DNA from: Cladophialophora immunda
Lineage: Eukaryota > Ascomycota > Eurotiomycetes > Chaetothyriales > Herpotrichiellaceae
Length of the DNA: 64,000 nt
Assembly: GCF_000835495.1 (NCBI RefSeq)
Contig: NW_015622541.1
Location: forward strand, 7,688,001-7,752,000
Direction of reading: 5' to 3'
Shown one piece after another: positions 52,315 to 64,000 of this stretch. The translations under genes and the position numbers were made by a program. Under the pieces are notes generated by a model. It saw only the letters and a program-made list of their open reading frames with translations. It was not told where the DNA came from and made no database searches. The first letter of the stretch is position 1; every line of letters begins with the position of its first letter.

Positions 52315-53106
52315 ATGCCACCCCACACACCCTCCGAGTCAGAAATCCTCACATCGTACCTCCTCCACCCGTCACCGCTCCCGACAATCCTGCCGTACAA
52401 ATCCTTCCTGGCACTTGTCCCTCCCAGCGCGTCGTCCTCTGCACGACAGCACCCGACCGAGCTGAAGCGACTGTACCGAGACCTGCAGTTTCAGAGGGAC
52501 ATTGTCATTGACGACGTGAGACGACGGATCGAAGACGAGCGTCGTCGCAGCGTCGAACTCACAGCGCGGCTGGGGAGGCAGATTCGCCGGGAGGAGGAGG
52601 GATTGAGGAGGGGCAGGAAGCGGAAAAGGAAGGAGGGTAGCGCTCGCGGCGACGACGGTGACGACGGCGACGACGATGAGAAGTCAGATAGTGACGTCGA
52701 TAAGGAGGAACAGGAGACACAATTCGACACGGCGCTCCACGACGGACGAGCGCTCGGCAACACGCTGCCCACCGCGACCGCAAAGCACAACCATACAACC
52801 ACCACACTCCTCGCTGCAATGGCCACCGCCGGTGAGGACCTCACCGCCGAGATCGCAGACCTGGAGGCCCAGATCGACGCGCTGCGCACGCAGGCCAAGG
52901 ACACCATTGGGAACCTGAGTGACTTGCGATACGGACGGTTTGCCATGTCGAGCGGGCGGATGAGCGGAGACCGGAAGAGCAGCGGCACAACCACCACGCA
53001 CACCGACACTGCCAAAACCAGGGACGAGCTGCTGGACGAGTTCAAAGACGATATGGTAGCTGCAATCAAGGGGTTGAAAGATAACCTGGTGAAGGCAATG
53101 TCGTAA
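52315..53106 (+). CDS. Cnl2/Nkp2-family kinetochore protein
   Basis: Component of the inner kinetochore (CCAN/Ctf19-Sim4 complex), nuclear, 263 residues, single exon. The N-terminus reads SESEILTSYLLHPSPLPTIL followed by FLALVP and a RLYRDLQFQRDIVIDDVRR helix, the pattern of the Cnl2/NKP2 family (S. pombe Cnl2, S. cerevisiae Nkp2). Coiled-coil segments at about residues 55-105 and 165-205 flank a very basic stretch (RGRKRKRKEG) and an acidic Asp run. The protein is longer than yeast Nkp2 (153 residues) because of this low-complexity middle. Start at the first ATG, 52315. Confidence 0.82.
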   Translation: MPPHTPSESEILTSYLLHPSPLPTILPYKSFLALVPPSASSSARQHPTELKRLYRDLQFQRDIVIDDVRRRIEDERRRSVELTARLGRQIRREEEGLRRGRKRKRKEGSARGDDGDDGDDDEKSDSDVDKEEQETQFDTALHDGRALGNTLPTATAKHNHTTTTLLAAMATAGEDLTAEIADLEAQIDALRTQAKDTIGNLSDLRYGRFAMSSGRMSGDRKSSGTTTTHTDTAKTRDELLDEFKDDMVAAIKGLKDNLVKAMS

Positions 53107-53598
53107 GGGCAGACACGCGAAGATTCGGGAGAGGTCAAAGGAGATCGGAAAAGAATCATGTTCGTGAGGTCCATAACTACGCTGTTTCATGAAGTAGAGT
53201 GACTGGGCAAGCACCAGCTCAGGACCACGTCTTGGTTTCCATCCAAATGTCATTTTAACTGCCATAGGATCTCGAGATCTGTCAAATATCTGTCTCCCGT
53301 GTGCGCCCGAGGAGGGCCCTGCATCGATAGGTCGAATGATAGGAAGAAAGCAAAAGGGGGCAGAGGGCAAACAAATGCATCATGACATTTTGCATATGGA
53401 TGCCGGTTTCCTGATTTTCGTAGGTCATGCATAACATGGTAGGTAAATACATATACCATAAGACCAAATCCATTCCATGATTGTCAGTTGATTCCCGCTC
53501 AACAACTCCCGTTATGTCGTTGATAGCTCCGTGCCGTCTCCTCCTGAGGGACCGTCTCGTCCTCCCCCGTGATCTGCTTCGCTACCGACTCCCCTAAT
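53107..53598. other. convergent 3' intergenic region
   Basis: About 0.5 kb between the kinetochore gene and FBP1; two 3' UTRs, nothing else seen. Confidence 0.55.
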
Positions 53599-54852
53599 CT
53601 ACTTGTGCGCCGCAATGACTTTCTCCATCTCTTCTTTGCTGCCCATGAAAATTCCGCTTCGGTCGTGGATACCTTCCGGCTTGACCTCCAACATCCTCTC
53701 CATCTTGCTGTTCACTGCCATGCCACCCGCATTCTCCATAACCAGCGCCATCGGCGCACACTCGTACAGAATCCTGAGTTTTCCTTTGGGTGATTTCTTA
53801 TCCGCCGGGTACGCGAAGATGCCTCCGTACAGTAGTGTGCGATAAGCGTCAGCAACCATGGATCCAATATAGCGGGCGCTGTATGGTTTGCCGCCCTTTT
53901 CAGTAGGGTATTTGAGCGACTCAAAGTAAGCCTTTGTTTTGTCGGTCCAGTAGAGGGAGTTTCCTTCGTTCACAGAGTAGATGGCACGCTTCTTAGGGAT
54001 GCGCATATTGGGGTGTGTGAGAATGAATTCTCCTAGGGCATTGTCCTGAAGGCCGTCTACATTAGTACGGAAAATACTTGTGGTGTATACAGGGGAAAGA
54101 ACAGGTGACTCCTTACCAGAGTGAATCCATTGACCGAGCCGCCTTTCATGGTGATGACGAGTTGCGCAGAGGCGCCATACATGGTGAACCTAATTTTGTC
54201 AGTACTCTTCTACGTTTCCATAAGATGAAATCCCAGTTTTGGACTTACCCAGCAGCAAGCAGTTCCGTACCCGGCATCAGGAGATCTTCCGGAGAAGGTT
54301 TCTTGCCCACGACACTGTCTGGCAACTTCATAATCCCAAAAATGGTTCCTACACTGACACCAGCATCCAGATTGCTCGACCCGTCAATGGGGTCGCAGGC
54401 CACAACATATCTGGCATCGTGGCTTTCGTCAAAGTATATCACCTCCTCCTCTTCTTCCGAGACGAGAGCTCTGACCTTTCCGGAACCCCGCATTGCGGCC
54501 ACGAAGAGGTCATTGCCAATCACGTCGAGTTTTTTCTGATCATCGCCCGTCGTGTTCGAAGAACCAGCTAGACCGGTGAGATTGATCAAGGTGGCACGAC
54601 GGATATAGTAGGAAATGGATTTGAAGGAGAATTGAAGGGCATGGCAGAGCAGTCTGCAAGCATACACAATGTCAGCCGCGTGATGCTATTTGCGAGAGAA
54701 ATGGATGGGCAAACGGACGTAAAGTCACCGGTGGCTTCCTTGTGTTTCGACTGTTCTTCTGTCAGGAATCTAGTGAGAGTGATGATGTCTGTGTTGATTT
54801 TCTCCGTGCCAGTACCGGTAGACTGGCCATTGGTATCTCCGTTGGTTGCCAT
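53599..54852 (-). CDS. FBP1: fructose-1,6-bisphosphatase
   Basis: Gluconeogenic cytosolic enzyme that hydrolyses fructose-1,6-bisphosphate to fructose-6-phosphate. 352 residues, the normal length. Exons in coding order: 54852-54719, 54653-54249, 54189-54117, 54045-53599; phases are consistent. Seen motifs are LVSEEEEEVIYFDE and the metal-binding signature CDPIDGSSNLD, then FTMYGASAQLVITM over the second and third exons, and the C-terminal active-site region LRILYECAPMALVMENAGG. The first donor is GTCCGT, a poor match to consensus, but the splice GDFT|LLCHALQ is fixed by protein conservation. In fungi this gene is normally repressed by glucose; no specific CreA site is called here. All catalytic residues appear intact. 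Confidence 0.97.
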
Positions 54853-55868
54853 ATTTGCAGCTCCTGCTCCTACAGTGACTCGAGATAGGAAAAAGAACGG
54901 TCGAATCTGAGAAATCGGAGTGGGTGATGTAGGGCACGCGATGGGTATATTGGCCCTCGGTAGAATGGAAGACGGACGTCAGAGGAACAGAAGCGACGAA
55001 AACTGGGGATGCAGAAGCCTGGGCTAGCAATGAGAAATGGCTCAGGTGGAACAGATATCAAGGAAGAACAGAAGCCAGATATCTCAGGGAAAGCCAGTGG
55101 TTTTAAGGAGAAGTAGCTGCTCTCAATTCCGACAGCCCCATATCGGGTGGTGGCAGCAGGGCGAGGCATTGTCAACATCATTGTTTGGCCCTGGTGGCCC
55201 GTCTGCGGGAGATGATGGCAGTGGATGCTTCTCCGCATCAGACAGTCGATCCGAGTCGAGTCGCTCTACAAATGGGAGACATGGAAAAGGCAGTGAGGGA
55301 CATGTTGAGTGGATGGAGGGATGGAGGGGCAAAACTGCGCTGCGCATTGACGACTGACGGCAGCCGAGGAATCAACGTCCCGACTTCTTCCGGTGGGCCT
55401 CGCTCTGCACGTGATATCACATGGGCGACGAGGCTGAGGCTTCTGGTTACACTGAATGCACTTTAGCAGAGCAAAAATACTTTTTCCACGATGCACACCA
55501 GTACACGGGATGCTGCAAGTCTCCCCGGTCTCCAATTGTGGACATATTATTCGAGAGAGGCTGGTAGGCCATTGCAATCGCCAAATTCCGCTGGCTGAGC
55601 TCGGTAAACATCAGCCCGAGCAACACCCGTCGGGCACTTTCGGAATGGGTCGACAGCAAGGTCCAGAGCCCAGATGATCCCCAATCCCCATCGTTCTTCT
55701 ACTCGCCCAGCGTTTCTACATACTTCACGTTTGCCCAGGCTTTCTCCGGATAATAGTTCAGCAGCAACAGCAAATCTACCCCCAGTGGCCCCTAGACCGG
55801 AACCCAGATATCGTAACACTTACTCAGCCAAACCCTCAGCACACTTGACAAAGCAATGATTTCATATA
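54853..55868. promoter_or_regulatory. FBP1 promoter and 3' region of transporter B
   Basis: About 1 kb; both flanking genes are on the minus strand. No gene recognised. Confidence 0.5.
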
Positions 55869-58191
55869 TCACGCTTCATTCACCTTCTCTGCTCGGTGGT
55901 AAAATGGTGGCAACGGTTCGAGTTTCTGCCTCAAAACCCACACGCGGAAATGCCAGACAGCATTCTTCATCTGGTAACTCATATGCTTACGAGTGCTGAC
56001 ACTGAACACTTGATCCAGTTCTTCGAGGGTCAGGGCCTAGAAAGAGTGAGTCAGGACCGTATACGAAGCAGAGATATGTTCGATCAACGCGTACCTTGGT
56101 TTCGGGAACGAACAGAAGAATCAAGACCCATAGGATGATACACCATGCCCCGTACCATCCAAATGCACCCTGAGGCTTGAAAGCCGTCAAGAGATGAGGC
56201 CAAGAGAAGCTGAGAATGAAGTTGAAACACCATGTGGTGGCCGTCGCGAAACTCATACCGACGTCCCGAACATGCACGGGGAATGCTTCTGCCGAGTACG
56301 TAAATGGCACAGGGCCTTCGCCGGGCGAGTAAAAGACCTGCGGGACGACTGTCAGAAGATTTATGGATCCAGAAAGGACTTTACTTACCTCGAATAAGTA
56401 CATGCCCGTCGTAACCATCCCAACTTTGGTCTTGGTGTCATGGAACCAGAAACTGAAGCCAGTCCACAACAGGAAGATGGCCAAGAAAGGGAACGTGAAG
56501 AGCAGGAGATTGCGACGCCCCCAGCGATCGATGGTGAACACGGCAGGCAAAGCAAAAACCCAATTCAGGATGCCTGTGCCCATTGAAGCCAACAAAGCCG
56601 ACGTTATTGAGTACCCGGAACTGACAAATATGGTCGTCGAGTAGTAAGCAATGACGTTAACGCCACAGAATTGCTAGAAAACGCGTCAGTATCAACGTAT
56701 GCAACATGGATTCGACGATATCTCAGGTGGGTAGAGCAAGAGGGTTGGGTATCATACCTGCCCGAACATTACTATCCATGACGCCAAGGTGGCTCGTCGA
56801 TTGCGGGGAACAGTGAAGAGCTCAATGAACTGTGTGACCAAATTCTTGCCTTTGTGGGCCTTGCGTTCAAGTTCCACCCCGATGTAGGTGTAGTAGGTAT
56901 CTCTTGCGGCTTGGAGGTCTGTGAACCTCAGGCGTTGGAAGGATCGGAATGCCTTCTCTGGATGATTATGCTGGATGTACCATCTATGGAACATTCGTTA
57001 GCAATTCTCTGTTGAAGGACACACAAGGGGCTCCGGGGCGTCTTGGGAGGTTTCTTCCCACGTACCTGGGACTTTCAGGGCAGAAGTAGACTTGCGCACA
57101 GACGATAAGCGGAAGGACAACAGTGCTGCCGAGCATGAGTCTCCAGCCAAGATCTGGAGCGAGTCCACCGAATGCCACGCCCATAATGTTTCCAAGCATA
57201 ATGCCTAGAAAGCCGTTAGAGGACGAGACCACACGGATCACCCCAAGAGACTTACCGAATGCTGTCCACATTTGCCACATCATAACCAGCGCGCCACGGA
57301 TTGGGGCTGGGGTGCACTCGGCAGAGTAGACTGGTACCGTAGAAGATTTGGGACCAATTCCAAGGCCTTAGGGGAGTATTAGCATAGCTTCACATGGGAG
57401 CGCGACTGCGAAAGCAAGAGAATCGACTTACCGAGAACGAATCGTGCCAAAAACAGATTGACCCAGGAATTAGCAACCCCTTCCCACACCGAGGCAACTG
57501 CGGCAATGAAACAAGAGATGAAGATCGTTCCTCGACGAGCAAAGACCTTGTTGCACGGCTCTGTAAGCCAGCAACCGAGAACAGCACAGCACACTGGACT
57601 TTTCATCAGCATTCAGCCGGAGAAATCTCCCACATTCTGCGAGAGTTCTGAGCAAGTCGGGTGCTTACAATATGGTGCACCGACGACTAGTCCAGTCAAG
57701 TTGTCAACCATGTCTTGGCTGAACCGCTTGGTGGTGACGTTGAGTTGCTTGAGATAGAGTGCCTGTGCACCGTTGTTCACCGTTTCGTCCATACCCTGCA
57801 CAGCAGCCGCCAGCGAGCACATGATAACCAACCAGTAGAGAGTGAATGGTTGAGACCAGCGGTGGGTGTGCTCTCGCTCGAGGACTTCACGGTCTTCGGG
57901 CGATAGCTCGACAATACCATCAACGGCATTGGGTGATTGAGCTACCAACGCACCCTTGCGGAATGCCTCGATATACTCCATGAGATTGTTATCTCTGCAG
58001 AAGACCTCGACTTCTTCCAAGAGTTTCTCCTTAGGGATATCGGAAAGCGGATTCTCAAATGCGGCGCTCAATTTGGTCATGTCAACGTCCACGAAGGACT
58101 TCTTGCGGGGAGGAGCATTTTCAACATTAGTGGCAGTACGCTCACTGTCACCAGAGCGCCTGTCGTAGAGATTTTTTTCTTTTTCAGCCAT
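55869..58191 (-). CDS. MFS sugar/polyol transporter B (8 exons)
   Basis: Sugar porter family membrane protein, 618 residues. Exons in coding order: 58191-57669, 57593-57432, 57366-57256, 57204-57066, 56983-56758, 56673-56389, 56337-56095, 56036-55869; all phases agree. Marks are QGMDETVNNGAQ in the first membrane region, CPESPRW across an intron, IDRWGRR after TM8, [17 protein letters not shown] and ETKALTLEELD at the end. The loop 2-3 signature reads VFARRG, with Ala in place of the usual Gly of GRR. The N-terminal extension ([18 protein letters not shown]) and whole architecture match transporter A at 7223-9403, so the two are paralogues. B has eight exons against five in A. The substrate is not predictable; start at the ATG at 58191 (MAEKEKNLY). 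Confidence 0.91.
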
Positions 58192-59442
58192 GTTATTTGA
58201 GCAATGAATTTGACGTGAATGAGAGCCCAGGACTGCGTTAGAGAATCGCTTCAGAGGGGACCAAAAGCAAGCGCCTATTGTGTCTGAGGGGAACAAGCAA
58301 ATGGGACCAGATATGTCAAGAGAAGTCAAGACATTCTTGTATTTCTTACCACAACCCACCTTCAGGGCGGGCCTGGTCCTGTATCAACGCGCCGCACGCT
58401 CGATGGCAGGGCGGGATCATAGAGATCAACAACCGACGTCATGGTGTCCGTCGGGCCACCGACAGGACCATGCGGTTGATGGGGGTATCCAGGTAGAATT
58501 GGGGGTGGATGCCGCGCCTGATGAGAGCAGTCCAATAGCATCCCGTGGTTAGCTATTCAGACGGAACATAAACACAGACCGTTCAGTTACCCCTTGACCC
58601 TATCGACAGTGGGTTGTAACAGTATCCTTGTGCGATAGACGTCAGAGCGGCAAGTCGATCATCTGTGCTAATTCGGAGGTTTTCAGGGTTGCAACGCGGG
58701 TGATGAAAATGATGTGAATGATGTGACGCCGATCGAGATCGAGCTCTCCCTCGAGGCAGGAGGCACAAAAGGCCCTGACGCCGATCCTGGCCGTCTTGGG
58801 TCTTGGCTCTCTGCCGAGCCTCGGGCTCCACTCTCCTCTCCACCGGCTCCATTGATACTCCGGGTCACGTGGTGTGCCGACTATCCTGAGCCCTATCCCT
58901 CTCCACGGGCCGGAAGCCTTCTCCCATGTACTATGTAGATACGTAACCCTTGGCCGTTTCGCCCACCCTCCGCTCGTAAACTTGATCGTATACCCTATGC
59001 CTTGGGTAGACTCACACCAGGCGCAAATCTCGGCACGATAACTATTCTCAATTGGGAAAAGGTTTGCACTGCGAACGAAGCTAAACTCTTTTGCCGGCGG
59101 TATTCGTGACTAGCTTTGCCATATCATTATTATGACACTTTCATGTAGTCTAGCATACTCGTAGTATCTACAAACACCTATGAAGGGTTGTACGAGTAGT
59201 TGTGTCCTGAGAACATGGAACCCTCGAATTGATATCGTACAGACGACTGCTACTACTATACCCAATACGATCCGAAGGCAAAGAGGGAGTCGCCAGGATA
59301 GGAAACGACTAGTCCATCATCGTATTGTGCACAAGTCCGGTCATTCCTTCATTATTCATAGCCATACATACTAGTGAGTCGCTCAGTTGGTATCATCTCA
59401 ATGCCGTCTTCTGAACCTCCCCCCGGCAAGAATGCTCCCAGG
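58192..59442. promoter_or_regulatory. promoter region of transporter B and 3' flank of the scaffold gene
   Basis: About 1.25 kb. Nothing recognised beyond A/T-rich stretches around 59090-59350. Confidence 0.5.
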
Positions 59443-62400
59443 TCATTCCGCGGCCTGTAGGGATTCATCCCAGCCACCGACACTTTCTAAGAACATCTTG
59501 ACCTGTCCTTTCTTTCCTTGCAGGGCACTCCCCAGGGCTTCGAGCCATTGTTCCTCAATCATTGCCACTTGCTGCTTCAACTCTGCGGTAGCTGTTCTCT
59601 CTTGCTCGTCTCGAACTTTCTTGGGGTCCTCTCCTGATACTGGGCCATCCAGTTCGGCGCGAGCTCGCCGGGCTTCAGCAGCTCGACCTGTTGCTGCTAT
59701 TAACCCAACTTTGACTTCATGGAGCAGACAGTGGAGGTTGCTTTGGGATTCTATGAACTGATACGTCGATTTCTCCGCGTGATCAAGCAATGTGAAAAGG
59801 TATTGTTGCGGAAACTGCCGGTATTCGGGGTTCTCGGCATATTCAGCGTCGGGAACCGCAATGGCGCCGAACCGATCCAAGTCATCGGGAATCTTATGGA
59901 GCAGATCCAGCAATCCAGGCGCGATGTCCCAAAACGCAGACGACTGCAGCTGGACTTCGTCTCGAACATGGTCTGCAACGAGGTCGACAAAGCGTTGATG
60001 ACGGACCAGTGCTTCTTCATAAAATGCCTTGTGTCGCTCGGCACTGTCGCGATTGAAGAAATCCTCTGTGTCTCGGATCTTGTCGAAATTACTCACCTGG
60101 TGATAAGGTAGAAGCACAATGGCTTTGTATTTGTCATTCCGCGCGGTGAGGAGGTCGAATATTTCCTTATGGACAGTTTCCCGGGTTTCAAACAACCACT
60201 TCAACTGGGTGAGATACTCTAAGATTTCGGGCATAGCATCTCCCTCTTGTTGTGGTCGATCGAGGTCCGAAGCCTGCATGTCTGCCTCCAGCTGCTCGGC
60301 CAATGCAGTCATGTGGGCACTGAGTTGCCTTGCACGCTCATGGAGCATTTCGTGCATCGGGTTGATCACCACGTCCTGCAACGTATCGAACTCCGCTTGA
60401 AGGCAGGTTTTCTCAGACATGTTCTCCTCCATCTTGAGGGCCTGCTCCGCTTCTGCAGCTTCCGCATACGTGATACTGCCCTCGTTGATCTGTGCCGAAA
60501 TATTGGTCCGAAAGTTCTTCTGCCCCTCAGCAATCTTGCGTTTGTGCTCGGTCCTCAAAGCCTCAACACTCAAGTCATGGCGTGATTTCCTATTCTGTAA
60601 TTCACTCAAGTCACTGAGTGTTCGGACGAGCTTCCGATACGTGGCCAACTTCGGATGGCTGTTGTTGACGGCAGGGTGGTGTCGAGGGTATGGTGGAGGT
60701 AGAGTAATGAACCGTGAGATATCAAGCCCAACTGGAGACAATGGATCTGGTGAGGTGGTCTGTTGCATCTGTTGAGGCTCGAGGTCCTCGTAGATGCCAA
60801 ATGTCTCTGGGTTGGCTTTTTCAGCAGCATAGCCTTCTGTCGAGCTGTATACTTCGTTGATATTGGTTGGTGTCGCGGACTCGGACAGCACTTCTTGCAT
60901 CGACAGGGCAGAGAGACCCATATATTTGGACTCCCTCTTCGACCTTTTCATCTTGTTCGATACGCTGTCAGTTTCCGAGCCAGTTTGTGACTGCCACCAT
61001 CGGCTAGCAGTTCGACCGCGGGAACTGAGTCCATCGTTACTCATACTGGCAATCGGTGAAAGCTCTGGGCGGTACTCCTTTGACCACATCTCGCTAAGTT
61101 GAGTCGGATCGATCCGCATCCCGTGCATAGGTGATCGCATTCTGCCGGGTGCCGTAGCTCGTACCTCACCTTGGCCAGTCGTCCTGAGATCACTGAAGAG
61201 CCGCTGTTTGCCTTCCTCTGGATTGAAAGTTCCATCAGCAAACGGGGTTGGATAATGCTGCCTCCGGATCTTCGACTCCTCGACCACAAATTCCATAAAA
61301 AGCTGCAATCTCTCTAGCTCGGTGTTTGCTTGGCTCTCCCTTACGAGAAATTGTTGATGCCGCCGCGAAGCTTCTTCCATGAACGGATCATATTCAACTT
61401 GGGCGAGTTCAGACACCGAAGACGCTGTTGAAGGAAGAACACTGTGCGCAGAAGTGGGGTTCTTCTGACTCAGTGGTGGTGTAGGCAGCGACTTTGGCGG
61501 GACCAGCGGTGTTCGGCTACTCCTCAATGACAAGCCGGGAGGAAACGGTGAATCTAGCGGTTGATAATCGAGATCGTTACTTCGAAGTCGGTTCCTGGTC
61601 CTGCTGCTGGTCCGTAGACCTCTTCGAGCAGTTTCGGGGCTGGCTCGTTCTGGTGCCAATGAGCTCAAGGTAGGTGATTGTTCGGGACTAATACCGCCCG
61701 GGCTCAAGCCGTCGAGCCAGGGGTCAGTATCAATGGTTAAGGCGCTGAGATCGGCCAGTTGAGCCTCGTGAAGACTACGGCGTTGCTTCCGACGTTCCAG
61801 CAGACCTTTTGCAGAGGAGACTCGGAGAGCAGCGCTTCTGCTCAAACCAGTAGTCGTCGAGCCCGGTCGATCGAGGTTTGTGGTCTCAATATGTAACGGC
61901 ATCGGGGTTCTGGAGCTAGATCGATGAGTAGACTCATCCCTCCAATTTGCAGGTGTAGGAGGCATGGGGCTGAGAAGAGGCGCATGCAGTGGTACGCGAT
62001 GACTTGATCGATTGCTGGGTCCAGCCGCCGGTGGTTGAGTAAGAGCCCGACTTCCACCTGCACTCTGTGACCTTGAGGCCGATGGAGGTGGACCTGGAGG
62101 CGGACCAGGTAGAGGCATTCCTGGAATCCAACTTCTCTGTTTGGAAGATGATCTCGACGACGATTCTTCTTGACTCGGAACCGATGGCGGCTGAGAAGAA
62201 TATCCATCCGCGGACGCAGCTCTTCTTGACGCTGGCGGAGCGGGATGTTGTCCCAGGTTTGCATCCATTGGTGGATAAATAGGCACGTTCTGCTGCGCGG
62301 CCACCGTATTTATCGACAGAGATGTTCCTAGAGGATGTCTCGCCACACCCAAGGCAGAACTTGGCCGGGATCCATGTTGCTGCGACGATATACTCAAGCG

Positions 62401-63236
62401 GCCCTGGTGGTGGTCGAAACCACCGGATCGCCCTGAAGGGCCGAAATATTTTGGTCCATTTGTGTCCGTGATGGTCTGGCCGCTGTCACCTAGAGAATGA
62501 GATCCCTGGTTCAGTGGTGACAGCACTCCCACAGTACTATTTGGAGTGTTTAACTGGGATTGATTTCCAGGAGCTGTGAACGTCGAGTCCGCAGGCGATA
62601 TAGTCGACCCAGCACTGGTGGCCTCACGAACAGTAACACCTGTCGCTGCAGCGGCAGCAGCTGAATACGGTGGCGGTGGATTGGAAAGCCCTTCTGCACA
62701 CAGAGTCAGACAAGTCTCTTTGCTCTCAGAATACCGATATACCTTCTGCTTGAGGCCCCGGATTCCGACAATCTGATCCAAATGACGTTCTTCGACTCCC
62801 TCCCACCCACTCCCTAGGGTCATAAGGCACGTTGTAGTTTCCCGACACTCTTGCAGCCATCGGTATAGCACTTTGAGGACTTGGGACAGGCGAATTGATG
62901 TACGTCGGCGAGAAGGGACCGTGCAACAAAGGAGCGGAGACGGGACCTGGAGACGACAGACCACGCGCAGAGACAATGTTGATGTTCAATGGCGGTGGAA
63001 GGGGGACATGGCCGAGGCGCACTGAAGAGGCCGTAGACTGGCCATCCCTCGGTGGTGGTGGTGGAGGAGGGAGAGGAATAATGACGGTGGGAGTTCTTGG
63101 GGAGTGTTGATATTGAACCTGGGCATGTTCAGCCGCAGTCAATGGTCGGCTTTCGAAACGCTGTTAGCCTGTCCTGCCTAGGAGCTCTAGATTGTGACAA
63201 GGAACCACATTCTTCGACGTAAACATACAAGGACAT
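59443..63236 (-). CDS. large Pro/Ser-rich protein with conserved helical C-terminal region, function unknown
   Basis: 1221 residues in a three-exon model: 63236-63229 (only ATGTCCTT), 63149-62743, 62693-59443. The tiny first exon is inferred because the main frame begins without an ATG; splicing gives MSFRPLTAAEHAQVQYQ. Residues up to about 560 are Pro/Ser/Arg-rich and disordered, with a poly-Pro run near residue 25 and PPPPY (a PPxY motif) near 145. A patterned segment (EYDPFMEEASRRHQQFLVRE, then LQLFMEFVVEESKIRRQHYP) comes next. The last 420 residues are helical and coiled-coil-like: FRTNISAQINEGSITYAEAA, LTARNDKYKAIVLLPYHQV, FFNRDSAERHKAFYEEALVR. This C-terminal part resembles uncharacterised Pezizomycotina proteins. 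A cytoskeletal or membrane scaffold is plausible but not shown. Confidence 0.8.
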
Positions 63237-64000
63237 AGTGTGAAGAAACAGTCTTGCCCAACCGCCCAGTTGAGATTGGTGGATTAAGCGCCCACACGGT
63301 TCAAGTCACATTCGCGCATCGTGGGCATCGCATCCTGTCTGGCACCGGTAGCCATACTGGTCTTTCGATTCACCAACCCGACAGCAGATGAAGTTCTCCG
63401 TCGATAGAAAGCGGAATATCAATAGAGACAGAAACAACGAGCTATCCGCAACCTGATCTTGGGCGAAGGCGATAGATGGGAGGCATGGAGGGCGATTGCG
63501 GAAGTGGGGACAGGAGAGTACGAGTGGCAGACGTTGTTGCTATTCTTTGCCCTGAAGCCTGCAAGCCAAGCCTAGAACAATTGGTCGCTTACAAGTCGTT
63601 AGCCAACACCATGGGGGAAGAGGGTGTCTGCAGGGCATGTGGCCGGAGAATAACTCGGGCTCTGGGTGGCCTGAGTCGAGAATATTTGGACGCTGACGGG
63701 CCCGGTGCGAGCAATGTGCAGGAACCCAAAGCGGATGCGGGATGGCGGGCAAGCCTCGCGTGAGTTGAGTCAGCCAATGAGGCCTGGGGGGGTGAAGAAG
63801 AGCAGGCGGGCGGGAGAAAATAGCAGCAGCTAGAACTCATGGGGAACAGGCACACCTATTGTTCAGTACCTCAGGCATAAGCATCTCGCCCAGAAGGCCA
63901 GCTGTGCCCGCGAGACGGGGAAGCTGAGGGCCCGGCATTTGCCCCTAGCCTTAACGAGAACGCTCGCGTCGAAAACTCGTTCGCTTGACCTTCCAGTCTG
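63237..64000. promoter_or_regulatory. promoter region of the scaffold gene, to the window edge
   Basis: About 0.76 kb upstream of the gene ending at 63236. A 95-codon plus-strand frame at 63476-63763 has no recognisable features. No gene called. Confidence 0.45.

Noticed and set aside
63140..63142. TTG as start of the large scaffold protein
   Set aside because: An 8-base first exon at 63229-63236 with a GTATGT donor gives an ATG start in correct phase, although so small an exon needs transcript proof.

Overview
The window is nuclear DNA of a filamentous ascomycete (Pezizomycotina). The signs are short introns of about 35-100 bases with GTANGT-like donors and CTNAC-like branch sites, compact genes on both strands with promoters of 0.5-4 kb, Zn(II)2Cys6 regulators, a fungal aminoadipate reductase (LYS2) and a fungal Eaf3/SWR1 chromatin toolkit. 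Gene style and protein flavour suggest Eurotiomycetes, perhaps Chaetothyriales, but the species cannot be named from sequence alone. I see no tRNA, rRNA, CRISPR array or intact transposon.

Layout, left to right. 1-3274: 3' part of SWR1, the ATPase of the H2A.Z-exchange complex, followed by almost 4 kb without a gene. 7223-9403: five-exon MFS sugar transporter. 11050-12231 (-): low-complexity membrane-associated protein. 14345-16246 (-): conserved type II membrane protein of unknown function, divergent from LYS2 (16695-20930, lysine biosynthesis). 21959-33457: a probable catabolic or specialised-metabolism cluster made of a Baeyer-Villiger monooxygenase, a short-chain dehydrogenase (SDR), a Zn2Cys6 regulator, a second SDR, a decayed MFS transporter and a hotdog thioesterase. 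34465-39994: three uncharacterised fungal proteins in tandem. 40872-44627 (-): DUF726 alpha/beta hydrolase with a long proline-rich tail. 45358-46459 (-): AHA1 co-chaperone. 47477-51036 (-): EAF3/MRG15 homologue with a very large in-frame insert. 52315-53106: kinetochore protein Cnl2/Nkp2. 53599-54852 (-): fructose-1,6-bisphosphatase. 55869-58191 (-): second MFS sugar transporter, paralogous to the first. 59443-63236 (-): large scaffold-like protein.

The most unusual feature is the EAF3 gene. Its chromodomain half and MRG half are normal and would together make a canonical protein of about 322 residues. Between them, exactly where other fungal Eaf3 proteins run from a DND(I/L)EK motif into the MRG domain, lie 2226 bases (742 codons) that are open in frame throughout and encode basic, acidic-repeat and globular-looking segments plus a textbook Zn(II)2Cys6 cluster. 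The segment starts with GT and ends with a good CTTCACAG acceptor, so it could be an in-frame coding intron giving two isoforms, or a permanent fusion of a DNA-binding module into a NuA4/Rpd3S subunit.

Exons given here were worked out by eye from reading-frame continuity, splice consensus and family knowledge; none is backed by transcripts.
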